DNA of 64,000 nucleotides, taken from Sporolactobacillus pectinivorans (lineage in GTDB: Bacteria > Bacillota > Bacilli > Bacillales > Sporolactobacillaceae). The stretch is taken from positions 2,006,102 through 2,070,101 of the forward strand of contig NZ_NXGA01000001.1 in assembly GCF_002802965.1 (NCBI RefSeq), written 5' to 3'. Positions 52,844 to 62,159 of this stretch are shown one piece after another. The translations under genes were made by a program, and so were the position numbers. The notes below the pieces were generated by a model, which saw only the letters and a program-made list of their open reading frames with translations, had not been told where the DNA came from and searched no databases. Position 1 is the first letter of the stretch. The number at the start of each line of letters is the position of its first letter.

Positions 52844-53785
52844 ATGCGAGAAAAGTTAATTGTGCTTGTCGGGCCAACGGCTGTTGGAAAAACGAAACTG
52901 AGTATTGAGCTCGCGAAACACCTTAATGGTGAAATTATTAACGGTGATGCGTTTCAGATCTATAGAGGAATGGATATCGGAACGGCAAAAGTTTCTTCCG
53001 AAGAAGCCAATGGCGTGCCGCATCATCTGATTGATATCCGTAATCCCGGAGATAACTATTCAGCTGCCGATTATCAGCGCGATGCGCGTCAGACAATCCA
53101 TGAGATTGCCGGACGCGGGAAACTGCCCATTCTTGTCGGTGGCACCGGATTTTATGTTAAGGCAGCAGTTTATGACTATCATTTTCCTTCCGGAGGATCC
53201 AATCCGGCGTATAGGGCTGATTTGGAAGAACTGGCGCAAAGCGAGGGGGCTGAAGCACTCCATACGCGCCTCAGAGCAGTTGATCCAGTCTCTGCCGCCC
53301 GAATTCATCCGAATAATCTCGTACGGGTGATCCGGGCTCTAGAGGTTTTCCATGAAACGGGCAGGCGCTTCAGTGAACAAGAGTATGAAAAGAAACTTAC
53401 TCCGCTCTTTGAGACGGTGTTTATTGGTCTGACAATGAATCGGGATCTTCTCTATCAGAGGATTGACAGCCGAATAGACCAGATGGTGGATCAGGGACTC
53501 CTCCAAGAGGTTTGCTCGCTCTATTCTCAGGGACTCAGGGATGCACAGGCGCTTCAGGCAATCGGTTACAAAGAATTTTTCCCCTATTTTGAAAATCAAT
53601 GTACTCTGGAGCAGGCCGTTGATCAATTAAAGCGGAACTCACGACATTATGCCAAAAGGCAGTTTACCTGGTTCAAAGGGCAGATGAATGTACACTGGTT
53701 TGACATGGGCGAGGCGTTAAATCATTTCAGTCAAACAGCCGTAGAAGTCATCCGCTATATTGAAGAGCAATTTAGTTTTTACTGA
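52844..53785 (+). CDS. miaA: tRNA dimethylallyltransferase
   Basis: A 313-residue MiaA. It adds dimethylallyl to N6 of A37 in tRNAs reading UNN codons. The P-loop is VGPTAVGKTKLS (residues 8-19), and GDAFQIYRGMDIGTAK and VGGTGFYVKA follow, with YAKRQFTWFKGQ at the C-terminus. CAGGAG lies 11 bases before the ATG. Its order with hfq, spoVK and hflX matches the Bacillus core; nrdEF/ymaB/cwlC genes found there in B. subtilis are absent. Confidence 0.95.
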   Translation: MREKLIVLVGPTAVGKTKLSIELAKHLNGEIINGDAFQIYRGMDIGTAKVSSEEANGVPHHLIDIRNPGDNYSAADYQRDARQTIHEIAGRGKLPILVGGTGFYVKAAVYDYHFPSGGSNPAYRADLEELAQSEGAEALHTRLRAVDPVSAARIHPNNLVRVIRALEVFHETGRRFSEQEYEKKLTPLFETVFIGLTMNRDLLYQRIDSRIDQMVDQGLLQEVCSLYSQGLRDAQALQAIGYKEFFPYFENQCTLEQAVDQLKRNSRHYAKRQFTWFKGQMNVHWFDMGEALNHFSQTAVEVIRYIEEQFSFY

Positions 53786-53967
53786 TCATTTTTTTATTTG
53801 CCGGGATACTTTGCAAATGATGGAAAATTAAAATATAATCATAATGTGAGATCTTTCTGACTGGACTGAAATTTCCTTCTCAGAAAATAAGATCATTCGC
53901 ATTTTTTGCAGGAAAGTTTGATCAAAAATCGAAATATCTTTACTAGAGAGAAAAGAGGAGGAATAAA

Positions 53968-54201
53968 ATGAAACAGTCGATTAATATTCAGGATACCTTT
54001 CTGAATCAATTGCGTAAGGAAGGAACGTTTGTGACTGTTTTTTTGGTCAGCGGCTTTCAGCTTAAAGGGAAAGTCAAGGGTTTTGATAATTTCACAGTTC
54101 TTCTGGACAGTGAAGGCAAACAGCAATTAATTTTTAAACATGCGATTTCAACTTTTACACCATCAAAACCGGTGAATTGGACAAATCAGGACGAAACATA
54201 A
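53968..54201 (+). CDS. hfq: RNA chaperone Hfq
   Basis: A 77-residue Hfq. The Sm1 motif is [36 protein letters not shown], and Sm2 is [14 protein letters not shown] with the KH motif. GAGGAGG lies 6 bases before the ATG. Forms a hexamer that binds small RNAs and A-rich mRNA. Directly downstream of miaA, as in most bacteria. Confidence 0.95.
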   Translation: MKQSINIQDTFLNQLRKEGTFVTVFLVSGFQLKGKVKGFDNFTVLLDSEGKQQLIFKHAISTFTPSKPVNWTNQDET

Positions 54202-54439
54202 TAGATTTGGGGAGGCAGCGAATCAGCTGCCTTTCTTTATTGATAGGGGTACCTTTCCGGCGTTCGCTCCTTCTGAATGGCTTAAAACAATCATAAAATG
54301 ATGGAGTTCAGGAAATTACGATTGTCATGGATTCTATTGATCGAATGGTTGTCCCGATGTCTATACATTCGGCGCTTTTAATTAAAGTGCGGGAAGTTTT
54401 AAAGGGATGTCAGCCGAAAAAAGTGGGGTGTTCAAAACA

Positions 54440-55405
54440 ATGCGAGAGGCTTTTACGTATACACAGAACAGTCAGATAAATGTGGTATTTAATCAAAAAA
54501 AAGAAAAAAGTGCCGCATTGCCTTTTCCAATAGATGAAAAGGTAAGTCATGCTCCGCTTGAAAAAATGGAAAAAGCGCTCAATCGACTTGTGGGCATGAG
54601 CGAAGTCAAGAAAATGGTAAAAGAACTTTACGCGTGGCTTTATGTCTACCGGAAACGCGAAGAGGCACAGTTAAAGGTTGGAAAACAGTCTTTTCATATG
54701 CTTTTCAAGGGAAACCCGGGGACGGGGAAGACCACCGTGGCCCGTCTGCTAAGCGATTTGTTCCGTGAAATGGAAATATTGCCGAAAGGTCAACTGATCG
54801 AAGCTGAACGTGCGGATTTAGTCGGTGAATACATCGGCCAGACTGCACAGAAGACGAGAGATTTAGTTAAAAAAGCTCTGGGTGGTGTTTTGTTTATTGA
54901 CGAGGCCTATTCGCTGTCCCGCGGGGGAGAGAAAGATTTTGGCAAAGAGGCCGTTGACACGCTTGTCAAACAGATGGAAGATCATAATACAGAATTCATT
55001 CTCGTCTTGGCAGGATATTCTGATGAAATGGACGACTTTCTGCAGATGAATCCAGGGCTTCCTTCACGATTTCCGATGATCTTTTCTTTTCCGGATTTTT
55101 CCGGGGATGAATTATTGCAAATATCCGGGCAGATGATGGAAGAACGGGAATACCGGATGACGACGGAAGCACGAAAGCGTCTGTCACGTCACCTTCACCA
55201 GAAGGTGATTGACCATGATGCCCATTTCAGCAACGGCCGCTATGTGCGCAATTTGATCGAAAAAACAATCCGGCGGCAGGCCGTGCGTCTGGTCAGAGAG
55301 GGTGCTTTTGACCGTGATTCGCTGCTGACCATTCGCACGTGCGATCTGGCGCTGGACGATGAACGATTTCCCTTAAATGCAGATGAGGCATTCAGTACGA
55401 TTTAG
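54440..55405 (+). CDS. spoVK: Stage V sporulation protein K (AAA+ ATPase)
   Basis: A 321-residue AAA+ protein (B. subtilis SpoVK has 322). Walker A is GNPGTGKTTVA, Walker B is GVLFIDEAYSL; the pore-like loop is AERADLVGEYIGQTAQKTRD and the sensor region is LVLAGYSDEMD. The ATG at 54440 (MREAFTYTQNSQINVVFN) aligns with the family start better than an in-frame ATG 33 bases upstream and has GGGGTG before it. Needed for spore maturation; clear evidence of a spore-former. Confidence 0.93.
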   Translation: MREAFTYTQNSQINVVFNQKKEKSAALPFPIDEKVSHAPLEKMEKALNRLVGMSEVKKMVKELYAWLYVYRKREEAQLKVGKQSFHMLFKGNPGTGKTTVARLLSDLFREMEILPKGQLIEAERADLVGEYIGQTAQKTRDLVKKALGGVLFIDEAYSLSRGGEKDFGKEAVDTLVKQMEDHNTEFILVLAGYSDEMDDFLQMNPGLPSRFPMIFSFPDFSGDELLQISGQMMEEREYRMTTEARKRLSRHLHQKVIDHDAHFSNGRYVRNLIEKTIRRQAVRLVREGAFDRDSLLTIRTCDLALDDERFPLNADEAFSTI

Positions 55406-55418
55406 AGAGAGGAACATT

Positions 55419-56678
55419 ATGGAGAATGTAATACTTGTCGGTTGTCAGCTGCCCGATCAGACGGATGACCATTTCGAGTCATCGCTTCATGAGCTTGCGG
55501 CGTTGACAAAGACAGCCGGAGGACAGGTCGTCAGTGTCCTGACACAGAAAAGGCAGAAATTAGATGCTGCAACATACATTGGAAAAGGAAAACTTCAGGA
55601 ACTGGAAGCACTGGAAAAGCAGTTGGGTTCCAGCACCGTCATTTTCAACGCTGAGCTCTCACCGGGACAGCAGGGCAGGCTGAACGCCATTCTCGATGCG
55701 AAAGTGCTCGATCGGACACAACTCATCCTTGATATTTTTGCCATGCGTGCGCGATCCCGGGAAGGGAAACTTCAGGTCGAGCTGGCGCAGCTTCAATATT
55801 TGCTGCCGCGGCTGAGCGGCCTTGGCGATTCACTCTCGCGGCTGGGCGGCGGTATCGGGACGAGAGGGCCAGGTGAAACTAAACTTGAAACGGACCGGCG
55901 ATATATCCGCAATCGTATGAAAGACATCAGCACCCAACTTGAGAGTGTTGTGAGCCATCGCCAAAGATACCGGGATCGGCGCACGGATCGAAATCAATGC
56001 CAGATTGCGCTGGTCGGTTACACTAACGCAGGAAAGTCCACTCTTTTCAATCAGCTGACTTTAGCGCATACATATGAGGAAGATCAACTTTTTGCGACTT
56101 TGGACCCGCTGACGCGGAAACTCAGACTCTCTGAAGGCTTTACATGTCTGCTTTCCGATACGGTCGGATTTATACAGGATCTGCCAACACAGCTGGTCGC
56201 GGCTTTTCGCTCGACGCTTGAAGAAGCAGCCGGTGCGCGGCTGATTATCCATGTGATTGATGTTTCCGATCCGGACTTGCTCAGTCATGAACAGACCGTG
56301 CGCAAGTTGATGGCTGAGCTTGGCGCTGACCAGATCCCCGTGCTAACCCTTTACAATAAAAAAGATTTGTTAAAAACTGCTTTTATTGCACCGAAAGATG
56401 CGTTTCTCGTTGCAGCGCGTGACGCTTCTGACCGTGTACACATTTTATCTGCGATCAGAGAAGCTCTGATCCGGCAGATGAAACCATACAGATGTCTGAT
56501 ACCTGCTGCTTCAGGCTCACTATTGAATGATGTCTCTGGGTATTCCATACTCAGGGAGCAAAAATATATTGAAGAGCGACAGGCTTATGAAGTAGCGGGG
56601 TTTGTCTATCCGGAAACTCCGCTTGGCTCATGGCTGCTTAAAACCAGTAACACAGAAGATGGGAAGAATCAATCATGA
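55419..56678 (+). CDS. hflX: GTPase HflX (ribosome-splitting)
   Basis: A 419-residue HflX. The N-terminal domain carries TYIGKGKLQELEALEKQLG and FNAELSPGQQGRL; the GTPase domain has VGYTNAGKSTLFNQL (G1), SDTVGFIQDLP (G3) and YNKKDLL (G4). GAGAGGA precedes ATG 55419. Its stop overlaps the next gene start (ATGA). Splits stalled ribosomes under stress. Confidence 0.94.
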   Translation: MENVILVGCQLPDQTDDHFESSLHELAALTKTAGGQVVSVLTQKRQKLDAATYIGKGKLQELEALEKQLGSSTVIFNAELSPGQQGRLNAILDAKVLDRTQLILDIFAMRARSREGKLQVELAQLQYLLPRLSGLGDSLSRLGGGIGTRGPGETKLETDRRYIRNRMKDISTQLESVVSHRQRYRDRRTDRNQCQIALVGYTNAGKSTLFNQLTLAHTYEEDQLFATLDPLTRKLRLSEGFTCLLSDTVGFIQDLPTQLVAAFRSTLEEAAGARLIIHVIDVSDPDLLSHEQTVRKLMAELGADQIPVLTLYNKKDLLKTAFIAPKDAFLVAARDASDRVHILSAIREALIRQMKPYRCLIPAASGSLLNDVSGYSILREQKYIEERQAYEVAGFVYPETPLGSWLLKTSNTEDGKNQS

Positions 56679-57949
56679 TGTTTGATAATTTAAAGTATGG
56701 ACAAATGCTGAAAAAATTAGCTGACTCTGCGGACCGGCTTACAGAGAAGAGAATGAAAGCAATAGATGAGACTGCACTGGAGAACCAGTATCGCGTTCTG
56801 TCGAGTTTCAGAAAAAACAAAATCAGTGATGCGCATTTCAGCGGCACGACGGGATATGGCTACGATGATTTCGGGAGAGAAGGAATTGAGGCCGTCTATG
56901 CAGACTGTTTCGGTGCCGAATCAGGGCTTGTCCGTGCTCAAATGATTTCTGGCACCCACGCGATTACAACCGCACTTTTTGGTGTGTTAAGGCCTGGTGA
57001 TGAGCTCATGTATATTACTGGAAAACCATATGACACACTGGAAGGGGTTATCGGCCTCACGCCATCGGGACAAGGTTCGCTCAGAGAATTCGGCATCGGA
57101 TTTAGCATGGTTCCCCTGAGAGAGGGAAAAATTGATACGGAAGCCGTGAATCATGCGATTTCACCGCGCACAAAAATGCTTGGCATTCAGCGTTCCCGCG
57201 GTTACGGAGACCGTCCATCCCTCACCGTTCATCAGATTGGTGAAACCATTGCCGCCATCAAAAAAGAACATCCGGACATTATTATATTCGTGGACAACTG
57301 TTATGGAGAATTTACTGAAACGAAAGAACCATGCCATGTCGGAGCCGACCTAATGGCTGGCTCATTGATTAAGAACCCCGGAGGCGGATTGGCAAAATCC
57401 GGGGGTTATATTGTCGGGAGGACGGATCTGGTGTCCAAATGTGCTGAACGGTTGACTGTTCCCGGCCAAGGTAAAGAAGTTGGCCCGACACTTGGAGAGC
57501 TTAAAGATCAATATCAGGGATTTTTCCTCGCCCCACATGTTGTCGCACAGGCTCTGAAGGGAGCCGTTTACACAGCTGCACTGATGGAAAACTTGGGGAT
57601 GGAGACATCGCCATCCTGGAAAACTTCTAGAACGGACCTCATTCAGACCGTTACATTTCATGATCCGGATCAAATGACTGCATTTTGCCAGGCCGTTCAA
57701 ATGGCCTCGCCGATTAATTCAAATGTGAAACCTTACCCTAGCCCGATGCCAGGCTATAAAGATAAAGTCATCATGGCTGCAGGTACATTTGTTCAAGGTG
57801 CCAGCCTTGAACTCACTGCAGATGGACCACTTCGTCCCCCTTATACACTCTACTTTCAGGGAGGATTGACTTTTGAACATGTAAAATCTGCGCTAATGAT
57901 TGCAGTCAATCATCTGGCTGAAACAGAACTGATTCAGTTCGAGCAGTAA
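56675..57949 (+). CDS. ynbB: Methionine gamma-lyase family / aluminium resistance protein
   Basis: A 424-residue PLP-dependent protein of the YnbB family. Notable blocks are GYDDFGREGIEAVYADCFGAESGLVRAQMISGTHAI, DNCYGEFTETKEP and the lysine-containing LIKNPGGGLAKSGGYIVGR. The physiological substrate is not established. Start overlaps hflX, indicating coupling. Gene order hflX-ynbB-glnR-glnA is conserved in Bacillus. Confidence 0.92.
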   Translation: MMFDNLKYGQMLKKLADSADRLTEKRMKAIDETALENQYRVLSSFRKNKISDAHFSGTTGYGYDDFGREGIEAVYADCFGAESGLVRAQMISGTHAITTALFGVLRPGDELMYITGKPYDTLEGVIGLTPSGQGSLREFGIGFSMVPLREGKIDTEAVNHAISPRTKMLGIQRSRGYGDRPSLTVHQIGETIAAIKKEHPDIIIFVDNCYGEFTETKEPCHVGADLMAGSLIKNPGGGLAKSGGYIVGRTDLVSKCAERLTVPGQGKEVGPTLGELKDQYQGFFLAPHVVAQALKGAVYTAALMENLGMETSPSWKTSRTDLIQTVTFHDPDQMTAFCQAVQMASPINSNVKPYPSPMPGYKDKVIMAAGTFVQGASLELTADGPLRPPYTLYFQGGLTFEHVKSALMIAVNHLAETELIQFEQ

Positions 57950-57987
57950 AAATTGTGACAATTATGTCAACTCTTACTGTCATTAGC

Positions 57988-58004
57988 TGTAAGATTACTT
58001 AACA
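57988..58004 (+). promoter_or_regulatory. GlnR/TnrA operator
   Basis: TGTAAGATTACTTAACA is a perfect match to TGTNA-N7-TNACA. It lies just upstream of the glnR promoter (-35 at 58009). A weaker copy-like element is at about 57955-57971. Confidence 0.88.
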
Positions 58005-58008
58005 TCGT

Positions 58009-58037
58009 TTGACAACATTATTCTCCAAAGCTATAAT
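58009..58037 (+). promoter_or_regulatory. Sigma-A promoter of glnRA
   Basis: TTGACA (58009-58014) and TATAAT (58032-58037) are both consensus, with a 17-base spacer. Confidence 0.92.
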
Positions 58038-58065
58038 GTGTTTGTGAAGGGGGGCTTGGGGCGAT

Positions 58066-58452
58066 ATGGATGACAGTGTACGTCGTTCAATGCCATTGTT
58101 TTCAATGGGTATTGTCCAGAAACTGACCGGACTTTCAGCGAGACAGATCCGTTATTATGAAGAAAATAAATTGATATTTCCTGAGCGGACTGAAGGCAAC
58201 CGTCGGGTTTTTTCTTTTAATGATGTTGATCGTTTGCTGGATATCAAGTCACTTCTTGATGAAGGGGTTAACTTGGCCGGCATCAGGCGTGTGCTGAGTG
58301 AGAAGCCAGTTGCCGCTAACCGCCCAGCTGCGGAGAAGAAAACGTTGTCCGATACAGAGCTCATGAAATTCCTTAAAACCGAACTGGTCAGTGCCGGCAA
58401 GTTTGGAAAAGCTTCGTTGATACAAGGGGAGCTTTCACGTTTTTTCAAGTGA
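58066..58452 (+). CDS. glnR: Nitrogen regulator GlnR (MerR family)
   Basis: A 128-residue protein with the MerR-type HTH ([64 protein letters not shown]). A C-terminal tail with [27 protein letters not shown] is typical of the glutamine-synthetase-sensing end. AAGGGGGG precedes the ATG. Represses glnRA when glutamine is abundant. Confidence 0.94.
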   Translation: MDDSVRRSMPLFSMGIVQKLTGLSARQIRYYEENKLIFPERTEGNRRVFSFNDVDRLLDIKSLLDEGVNLAGIRRVLSEKPVAANRPAAEKKTLSDTELMKFLKTELVSAGKFGKASLIQGELSRFFK

Positions 58453-58507
58453 GGATTCTCTGTATATAAATTTGTTACAAAGAAACCTATTTTGGGGAGG
58501 ATCACGA

Positions 58508-59842
58508 ATGGCAAAGTTTACGAAGGAAGACATTATTTCTAAGGTAAATGAAGCAAACGTAAAGTTCATCCGTTTGCAGTTTACTGACCTGCTCGGGATC
58601 ATTAAAAACGTTGAGATTCCGGTCAGTCAGCTGGAAAAGGCACTGGATAACAAAATTATGTTTGATGGTTCTTCAATCGAAGGATTTGTAAGAATTGAAG
58701 AGTCGGACATGCTTCTGTATCCGGACTATGACAGTTTTGTCGTATTCCCCTGGACGGCAGAAAAAGGCAAAGTTGCCCGCATGATCTGTGATATTCATAA
58801 ACCGGATGGCACGCCATTCCCAGGGGATCCTCGTAACGTACTTAAGGCTGAACTTGAAGAAATGAAAAAGCTTGGTTTTACGGCATTCAACATCGGACCG
58901 GAACCTGAATTTTTCCTGTTCAAGATGGATGATGAGGGAAAACCAACGTTGGAACTGAATGACAAAGGCGGCTATTTCGATCTGGCACCTACGGATCTTG
59001 GTGAAAATTGCCGTCGCGATATTGTACTTGAACTTGAAGATATGGGCTTTGAAATTGAAGCTTCTCACCATGAAGTTGCACCGGGTCAGCACGAAATTGA
59101 TTTTAAATATGCTGATGCCGTTAAGACCTGCGATAACATCCAAACATTCAAACTGGTTGTTAAAACGATCGCCCGTCAGCACAATCTGCATGCAACGTTC
59201 ATGCCGAAGCCGCTGTACGGTGTCAATGGTTCAGGCATGCACTCCAACATGTCTCTGTTCAAAGGCAAAGAAAATGCATTTTATGATGAGTCTTCGAAGG
59301 ATGGGCTTAGTGAAACAGCCAAGGCATTTATCGCTGGTGTTCTGAAACACGCCCGCGCTTTCACAGCGATTACGAACCCGACCGTTAACTCGTTCAAACG
59401 TCTGGTTCCCGGCTATGAAGCGCCAAGCTATGTAGCATGGTCTCTGAGCAACCGCAGCGCGCTGATCCGTATCCCGGCTTCCCGCGGGCTGAGCACACGT
59501 ATTGAAGTCAGAAGCGTTGACCCGGTAACCAATCCTTATCTCGGCATGGCTGCAATGCTGGCTGCCGGTCTTGACGGTGTCAAGGAGAAATTGACTCCTC
59601 CGGATCCGGTAGATCGCAGCATCTATGTTATGGACGATGAAGAACGCGAAAAACTCGGCATTCATGATCTTCCGGCTGATCTGAAAGAAGCTTTGGCTGT
59701 CTTTAATGCTGATCCGGTCATCACCGCCGCGCTTGGCGAACATACTGTTTCACGCTTCAACGATGCAAAGGAAATTGAATGGGATATGTTCCGCACGCAA
59801 GTATCTTCTTGGGAACGCGATCAGTATCTCGAAACTTATTAA
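58508..59842 (+). CDS. glnA: Glutamine synthetase type I
   Basis: A 444-residue GSI-alpha enzyme that makes glutamine from glutamate, ammonia and ATP. Signatures include [51 protein letters not shown] and [20 protein letters not shown] precedes ATG 58508. Its last codons ([15 protein letters not shown]) are duplicated at 63645, where an element integrated. Confidence 0.96.
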   Translation: MAKFTKEDIISKVNEANVKFIRLQFTDLLGIIKNVEIPVSQLEKALDNKIMFDGSSIEGFVRIEESDMLLYPDYDSFVVFPWTAEKGKVARMICDIHKPDGTPFPGDPRNVLKAELEEMKKLGFTAFNIGPEPEFFLFKMDDEGKPTLELNDKGGYFDLAPTDLGENCRRDIVLELEDMGFEIEASHHEVAPGQHEIDFKYADAVKTCDNIQTFKLVVKTIARQHNLHATFMPKPLYGVNGSGMHSNMSLFKGKENAFYDESSKDGLSETAKAFIAGVLKHARAFTAITNPTVNSFKRLVPGYEAPSYVAWSLSNRSALIRIPASRGLSTRIEVRSVDPVTNPYLGMAAMLAAGLDGVKEKLTPPDPVDRSIYVMDDEEREKLGIHDLPADLKEALAVFNADPVITAALGEHTVSRFNDAKEIEWDMFRTQVSSWERDQYLETY

Positions 59843-59848
59843 TCTGAT
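59795..59848 (+). repeat. Attachment-site repeat A (glnA 3' end)
   Basis: This 54-base segment, covering the last codons and stop of glnA, is repeated at 63645-63698 with a single mismatch (R to C in the reading). Similarity extends ungapped through the glnA terminator to about 59903. An integrase relic reads toward it from the right, so it is interpreted as the left attachment site of an integrated element. Confidence 0.8.
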
Positions 59849-59857
59849 AAAACTTCT

Positions 59858-59898
59858 GAAACCTCTCGGCACATCTGATGCCGAGGGGTTTTTGTTTT
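59858..59898 (+). terminator. Terminator of glnRA
   Basis: AAACCTCTCGGCA pairs with TGCCGAGGGGTTT around a short loop, followed by TTGTTTT. Confidence 0.9.
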
Positions 59899-59903
59899 GA
59901 CCG

Positions 59904-60232
59904 CTAAAAAGTATAGATCAGTGGTATCGGCAACTCCTTACGATCTTGGCCGCTTTTTGACAGCCGATTTAAAATCTTATTGGTATGTTTTTCGACTTGG
60001 CAATTTGAATCATTTTGAATAATCTCACCGGTGTGAGAATATATATCTTCTGTGAGTTGCATTAAGCTATGACCGAGCCGCATCTGCATGTCTTTCATCA
60101 ATGCTCCGGATTCAAGCATCAGCACCGTATGGGTGTGCCGGAGAGAGTGGATGGGGGGTTCAGGCAGATCGGCTTTTTTTTCGATGGATAAGCGCAGTGC
60201 CCTGAAGTATTTGACGGACGAGTGTGGATAGC
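59904..60232 (-). pseudogene. Tyrosine recombinase (integrase), C-terminal relic 1
   Basis: About 110 codons of open frame representing only the C-terminal catalytic third. The residues of the active site are still recognisable: HSLRHTHTVLMLESGALMK (Arg and His), MRLGHS (His) and DIYSHT (nucleophilic Tyr). The N-terminal DNA-binding and core domains are missing; a stop ends the reading upstream. It lies 55 bases from glnA and points toward it, the standard position for an integrase next to its att site. A + strand fragment ending LKQERVAQLEEYLNGL (60229-60280) abuts it and is from another gene. Confidence 0.8.
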
Positions 60233-60320
60233 TGAAACAGGAACGTGTTGCACAACTGGAAGAATATTTGAACGGGCTATGAGTTGAAAAGTAGTGAAAA
60301 TATTGGGGGTATATACGGAT

Positions 60321-60881
60321 TCACATTGGAAATTGGCTAGGAAACTGTCTTGCAATGCCGTATGCCATGATGTCTGCCATTGTTAAAGCTTGTTGTTCAA
60401 TTCGATCAAAAGTTGAGACGCTCTCTGTATACTTCTTTGTCAATAATTCAACAGCTTCAGTTTTAGTCAAAGCCAGATGCTCGTGCATCATTGATTGCCA
60501 GTCTTTAGCCGACCAATAAGGATTGATATGACCAAGAAATGCAGCAATCTCATCCGCGTTAGTATACCATCTTTTTTCAGCATCGGTAGCAGCTGTACTA
60601 TTACCGGCCTTCGCCGCTCGAACAAGCTGAGCGGCTATAACAAGATGTTCGGTGAATAATTTTTCAAACTGAGAGGCAACCGCGGAACCGTAGAGAGGAG
60701 CTAAGGCTAGTTCGAAATCTTTCGGGTTGCGGAGCAGCCGATTTGTTGTGAGTTCAGCATCAGGGAGGCTAAACACGATTCCAACGATTGTTAACCGAGT
60801 CCAATAAACGTGCTGTTCCCAAAGCAAACGTAGGTGATTTCTCAATTCAGTTTCTGCCATGCTGATATGCTGAGGAGACAT
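60321..60881 (-). CDS. Conserved Bacillales helical protein of unknown function
   Basis: A 186-residue, strongly alpha-helical protein: ETELRNHLRLLWEQHVYWTRLTIVGIVFSLPDAELTTNRLLRNPKDF, LYGSAVASQFEKLFTEHLVIAAQLVRAAKAG, EKRWYTNADEIAAFLGHINPYWSAKDW and EHLALTKTEAVELLTKKY. Similar proteins are common in Bacillus genomes and are sometimes labelled acetylglutamate kinase, but no kinase motif is visible, so that label is not used. AGAGG lies 11 bases before the ATG. Confidence 0.7.
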   Translation of the reverse strand: MSPQHISMAETELRNHLRLLWEQHVYWTRLTIVGIVFSLPDAELTTNRLLRNPKDFELALAPLYGSAVASQFEKLFTEHLVIAAQLVRAAKAGNSTAATDAEKRWYTNADEIAAFLGHINPYWSAKDWQSMMHEHLALTKTEAVELLTKKYTESVSTFDRIEQQALTMADIMAYGIARQFPSQFPM

Positions 60882-60982
60882 TAGAATCAAGACCTCTCGA
60901 GAGTTTGCATTTAATTTATGAACTGAGTTTACGAAAAAGAATAAAAACATTGGGAAATGGCGAGAGGTGAAGGATAAGAAAT

Positions 60983-61050
60983 TGACACCCGTTGCAAGGT
61001 GTCCTTAATGGAGGTGATACATGTATGGGGCGGGATTCGGCTTAATGTAA
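60983..61050 (+). repeat. Hairpin-SD-ATG module, copy 1
   Basis: A stem of GACACC (60984) with GGTGTC (61004) is followed by GGAGGTGATAC and ATG at 61021. The reading MYGAGFGLM then stops, like the start of a truncated yjcZ gene. On the minus strand the same stem follows ymaF and could act as its terminator. Confidence 0.6.
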
Positions 61051-61058
61051 GTAATTTT

Positions 61059-61442
61059 TTATTGAACCTCTGGACTTGTTTTGCCTGAATATTTATGAGC
61101 ATGAGGGGTAGCACCGTTTACAGAAGTTGTACCTCTAAACTCATGATAATGGCCTCCGTCTGGAAGCGGAATGGCTGGACCTGTTACGCCTCTTATTTCA
61201 TGACGGTGACCATCGTCGACAGAAGTAAAAGTAAAGTATCTGTGCGTATGCGGAACCCCACTTGGAGCGGGTTCGGTGGTTCCGGCATATTTGTGGGCAT
61301 GCCCTACTTCAAAAGAGGTAACTCCGCGAAACTCGTGAACATGAACTGGCCTCCCGTCCCAACTCGTTATAAAAAGCTGATGGGAATGAAATGGGTTTGA
61401 ATCATCAGAATGGTACATGAAACCAGAAACAGGGATTTCCAT
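61059..61442 (-). CDS. ymaF: YmaF family His-rich repeat protein
   Basis: A 127-residue protein with six copies of an HxH-x(2)-(G)-x-T unit, for example HVHEFRGVTS, HAHKYAGTTE, HTHRYFTFTS, HRHEIRGVTG, HYHEFRGTTS and HAHKYSGKTS. The histidines suggest metal binding. The family is typical of Bacillales and in B. subtilis lies directly upstream of miaA; here it is beyond glnA. GGAGC precedes the ATG. Function unknown, possibly spore-associated. Confidence 0.85.
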   Translation of the reverse strand: MEIPVSGFMYHSDDSNPFHSHQLFITSWDGRPVHVHEFRGVTSFEVGHAHKYAGTTEPAPSGVPHTHRYFTFTSVDDGHRHEIRGVTGPAIPLPDGGHYHEFRGTTSVNGATPHAHKYSGKTSPEVQ

Positions 61443-61540
61443 TTATTGAGCTCCTTTTTAAAACAAGAATTTTGAAACAGTAATTCATATTCAAAAGAGC
61501 TTTGTATAGAACAAAATTATTTGACCATTAATAATCAAAA

Positions 61541-61609
61541 GGACACCCGGCGTAGGGTGCCTTCTAAACGTGGAGATGTTGTATGAGGCGGCTTGCTGCA
61601 TTTTATTAG
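61541..61609 (+). repeat. Hairpin-SD-ATG module, copy 2
   Basis: GGACACCC and GGGTGCC form a stem, followed by GTGGAG and ATG at 61583 (MRRLAAFY, then stop). On the minus strand the stem with TTTT follows the yjcZ gene at 61606. Confidence 0.6.
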
Positions 61610-61716
61610 TAAACGAAAGCTGTACCAACAATGATCAACAAAATGAACAGTACAACGATCAGAGCGAAGCTGCTGCCGTGGCTGTAACCGCCACTGTATC
61701 CACCATCAGAACACAT
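61606..61716 (-). CDS. YjcZ family sporulation microprotein
   Basis: A 36-residue peptide: CSDGGYSGGYSHGSS then a hydrophobic helix [20 protein letters not shown]. This Gly/Tyr-rich plus helix layout is the YjcZ/YrhK-type small sporulation protein family. AGGAGG lies 10 bases before the ATG. Likely expressed in the forespore or mother cell and located in a membrane. Confidence 0.85.
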   Translation of the reverse strand: MCSDGGYSGGYSHGSSFALIVVLFILLIIVGTAFVY

Positions 61717-61902
61717 AATTGAACACCTCCTCACCACGGGATAATACATTTTATGAATTGGAATATACGTACGAAAGGGACAAAAGAGGGAATGAAAGAG
61801 CCTGTTTAATGAGGAAAAGTTGATTCCCATCAAAGATAAGAAATGTGATAGACAACGAAGAGAGGATGCTATCAGAAATCGTTATTTTGGGGTAGGTCAA
61901 AA

Positions 61903-61949
61903 GAGCACCCGGTGCAAGGTGCTCTCGATAAAGGAGTGATCGAAAAATG
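61903..61949 (+). repeat. Hairpin-SD-ATG module, copy 3
   Basis: GAGCACC and GGTGCTC form a stem, followed by AAAGGAGTGATCG and ATG at 61947. The reading continues for 31 codons (to 62042) antisense to the yjcZ gene at 61986. On the minus strand the stem with TTTT lies after that yjcZ gene and could end its transcript. Confidence 0.6.
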
Positions 61950-61985
61950 AGATATCGGCGGATTAACCTCGGGATACAGAAAGCA

Positions 61986-62159
61986 TTAATAAATGAAAGT
62001 CGCTCCAATGATAATGAGCAAGATGAACAGGACGATGATTAAAGCAAATCCGCGACCAGCTCCAAATCCGCCGTAACCACCATAACCGCCATATCCATAG
62101 CCGCCATACCCGCCCTGGCATCCACAAGATCCATCGTAAAAAGGTTGGTTATTAAACAA
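61986..62159 (-). CDS. YjcZ family sporulation microprotein
   Basis: A 57-residue peptide starting at TTG after AAGGAGG (8 bases). It has a Cys-containing start ([13 protein letters not shown]), a long [13 protein letters not shown] run and the hydrophobic helix [22 protein letters not shown] longer relative of the yjcZ gene at 61606; the two are probably duplicates. Predicted spore-associated membrane microprotein. Confidence 0.85.
   Translation of the reverse strand: MFNNQPFYDGSCGCQGGYGGYGYGGYGGYGGFGAGRGFALIIVLFILLIIIGATFIY

Noticed and set aside
60119..60355. 78-codon minus-strand frame upstream of the integrase relic
   Set aside because: It is an out-of-frame reading of the relic; the integrase motifs lie in a different frame.
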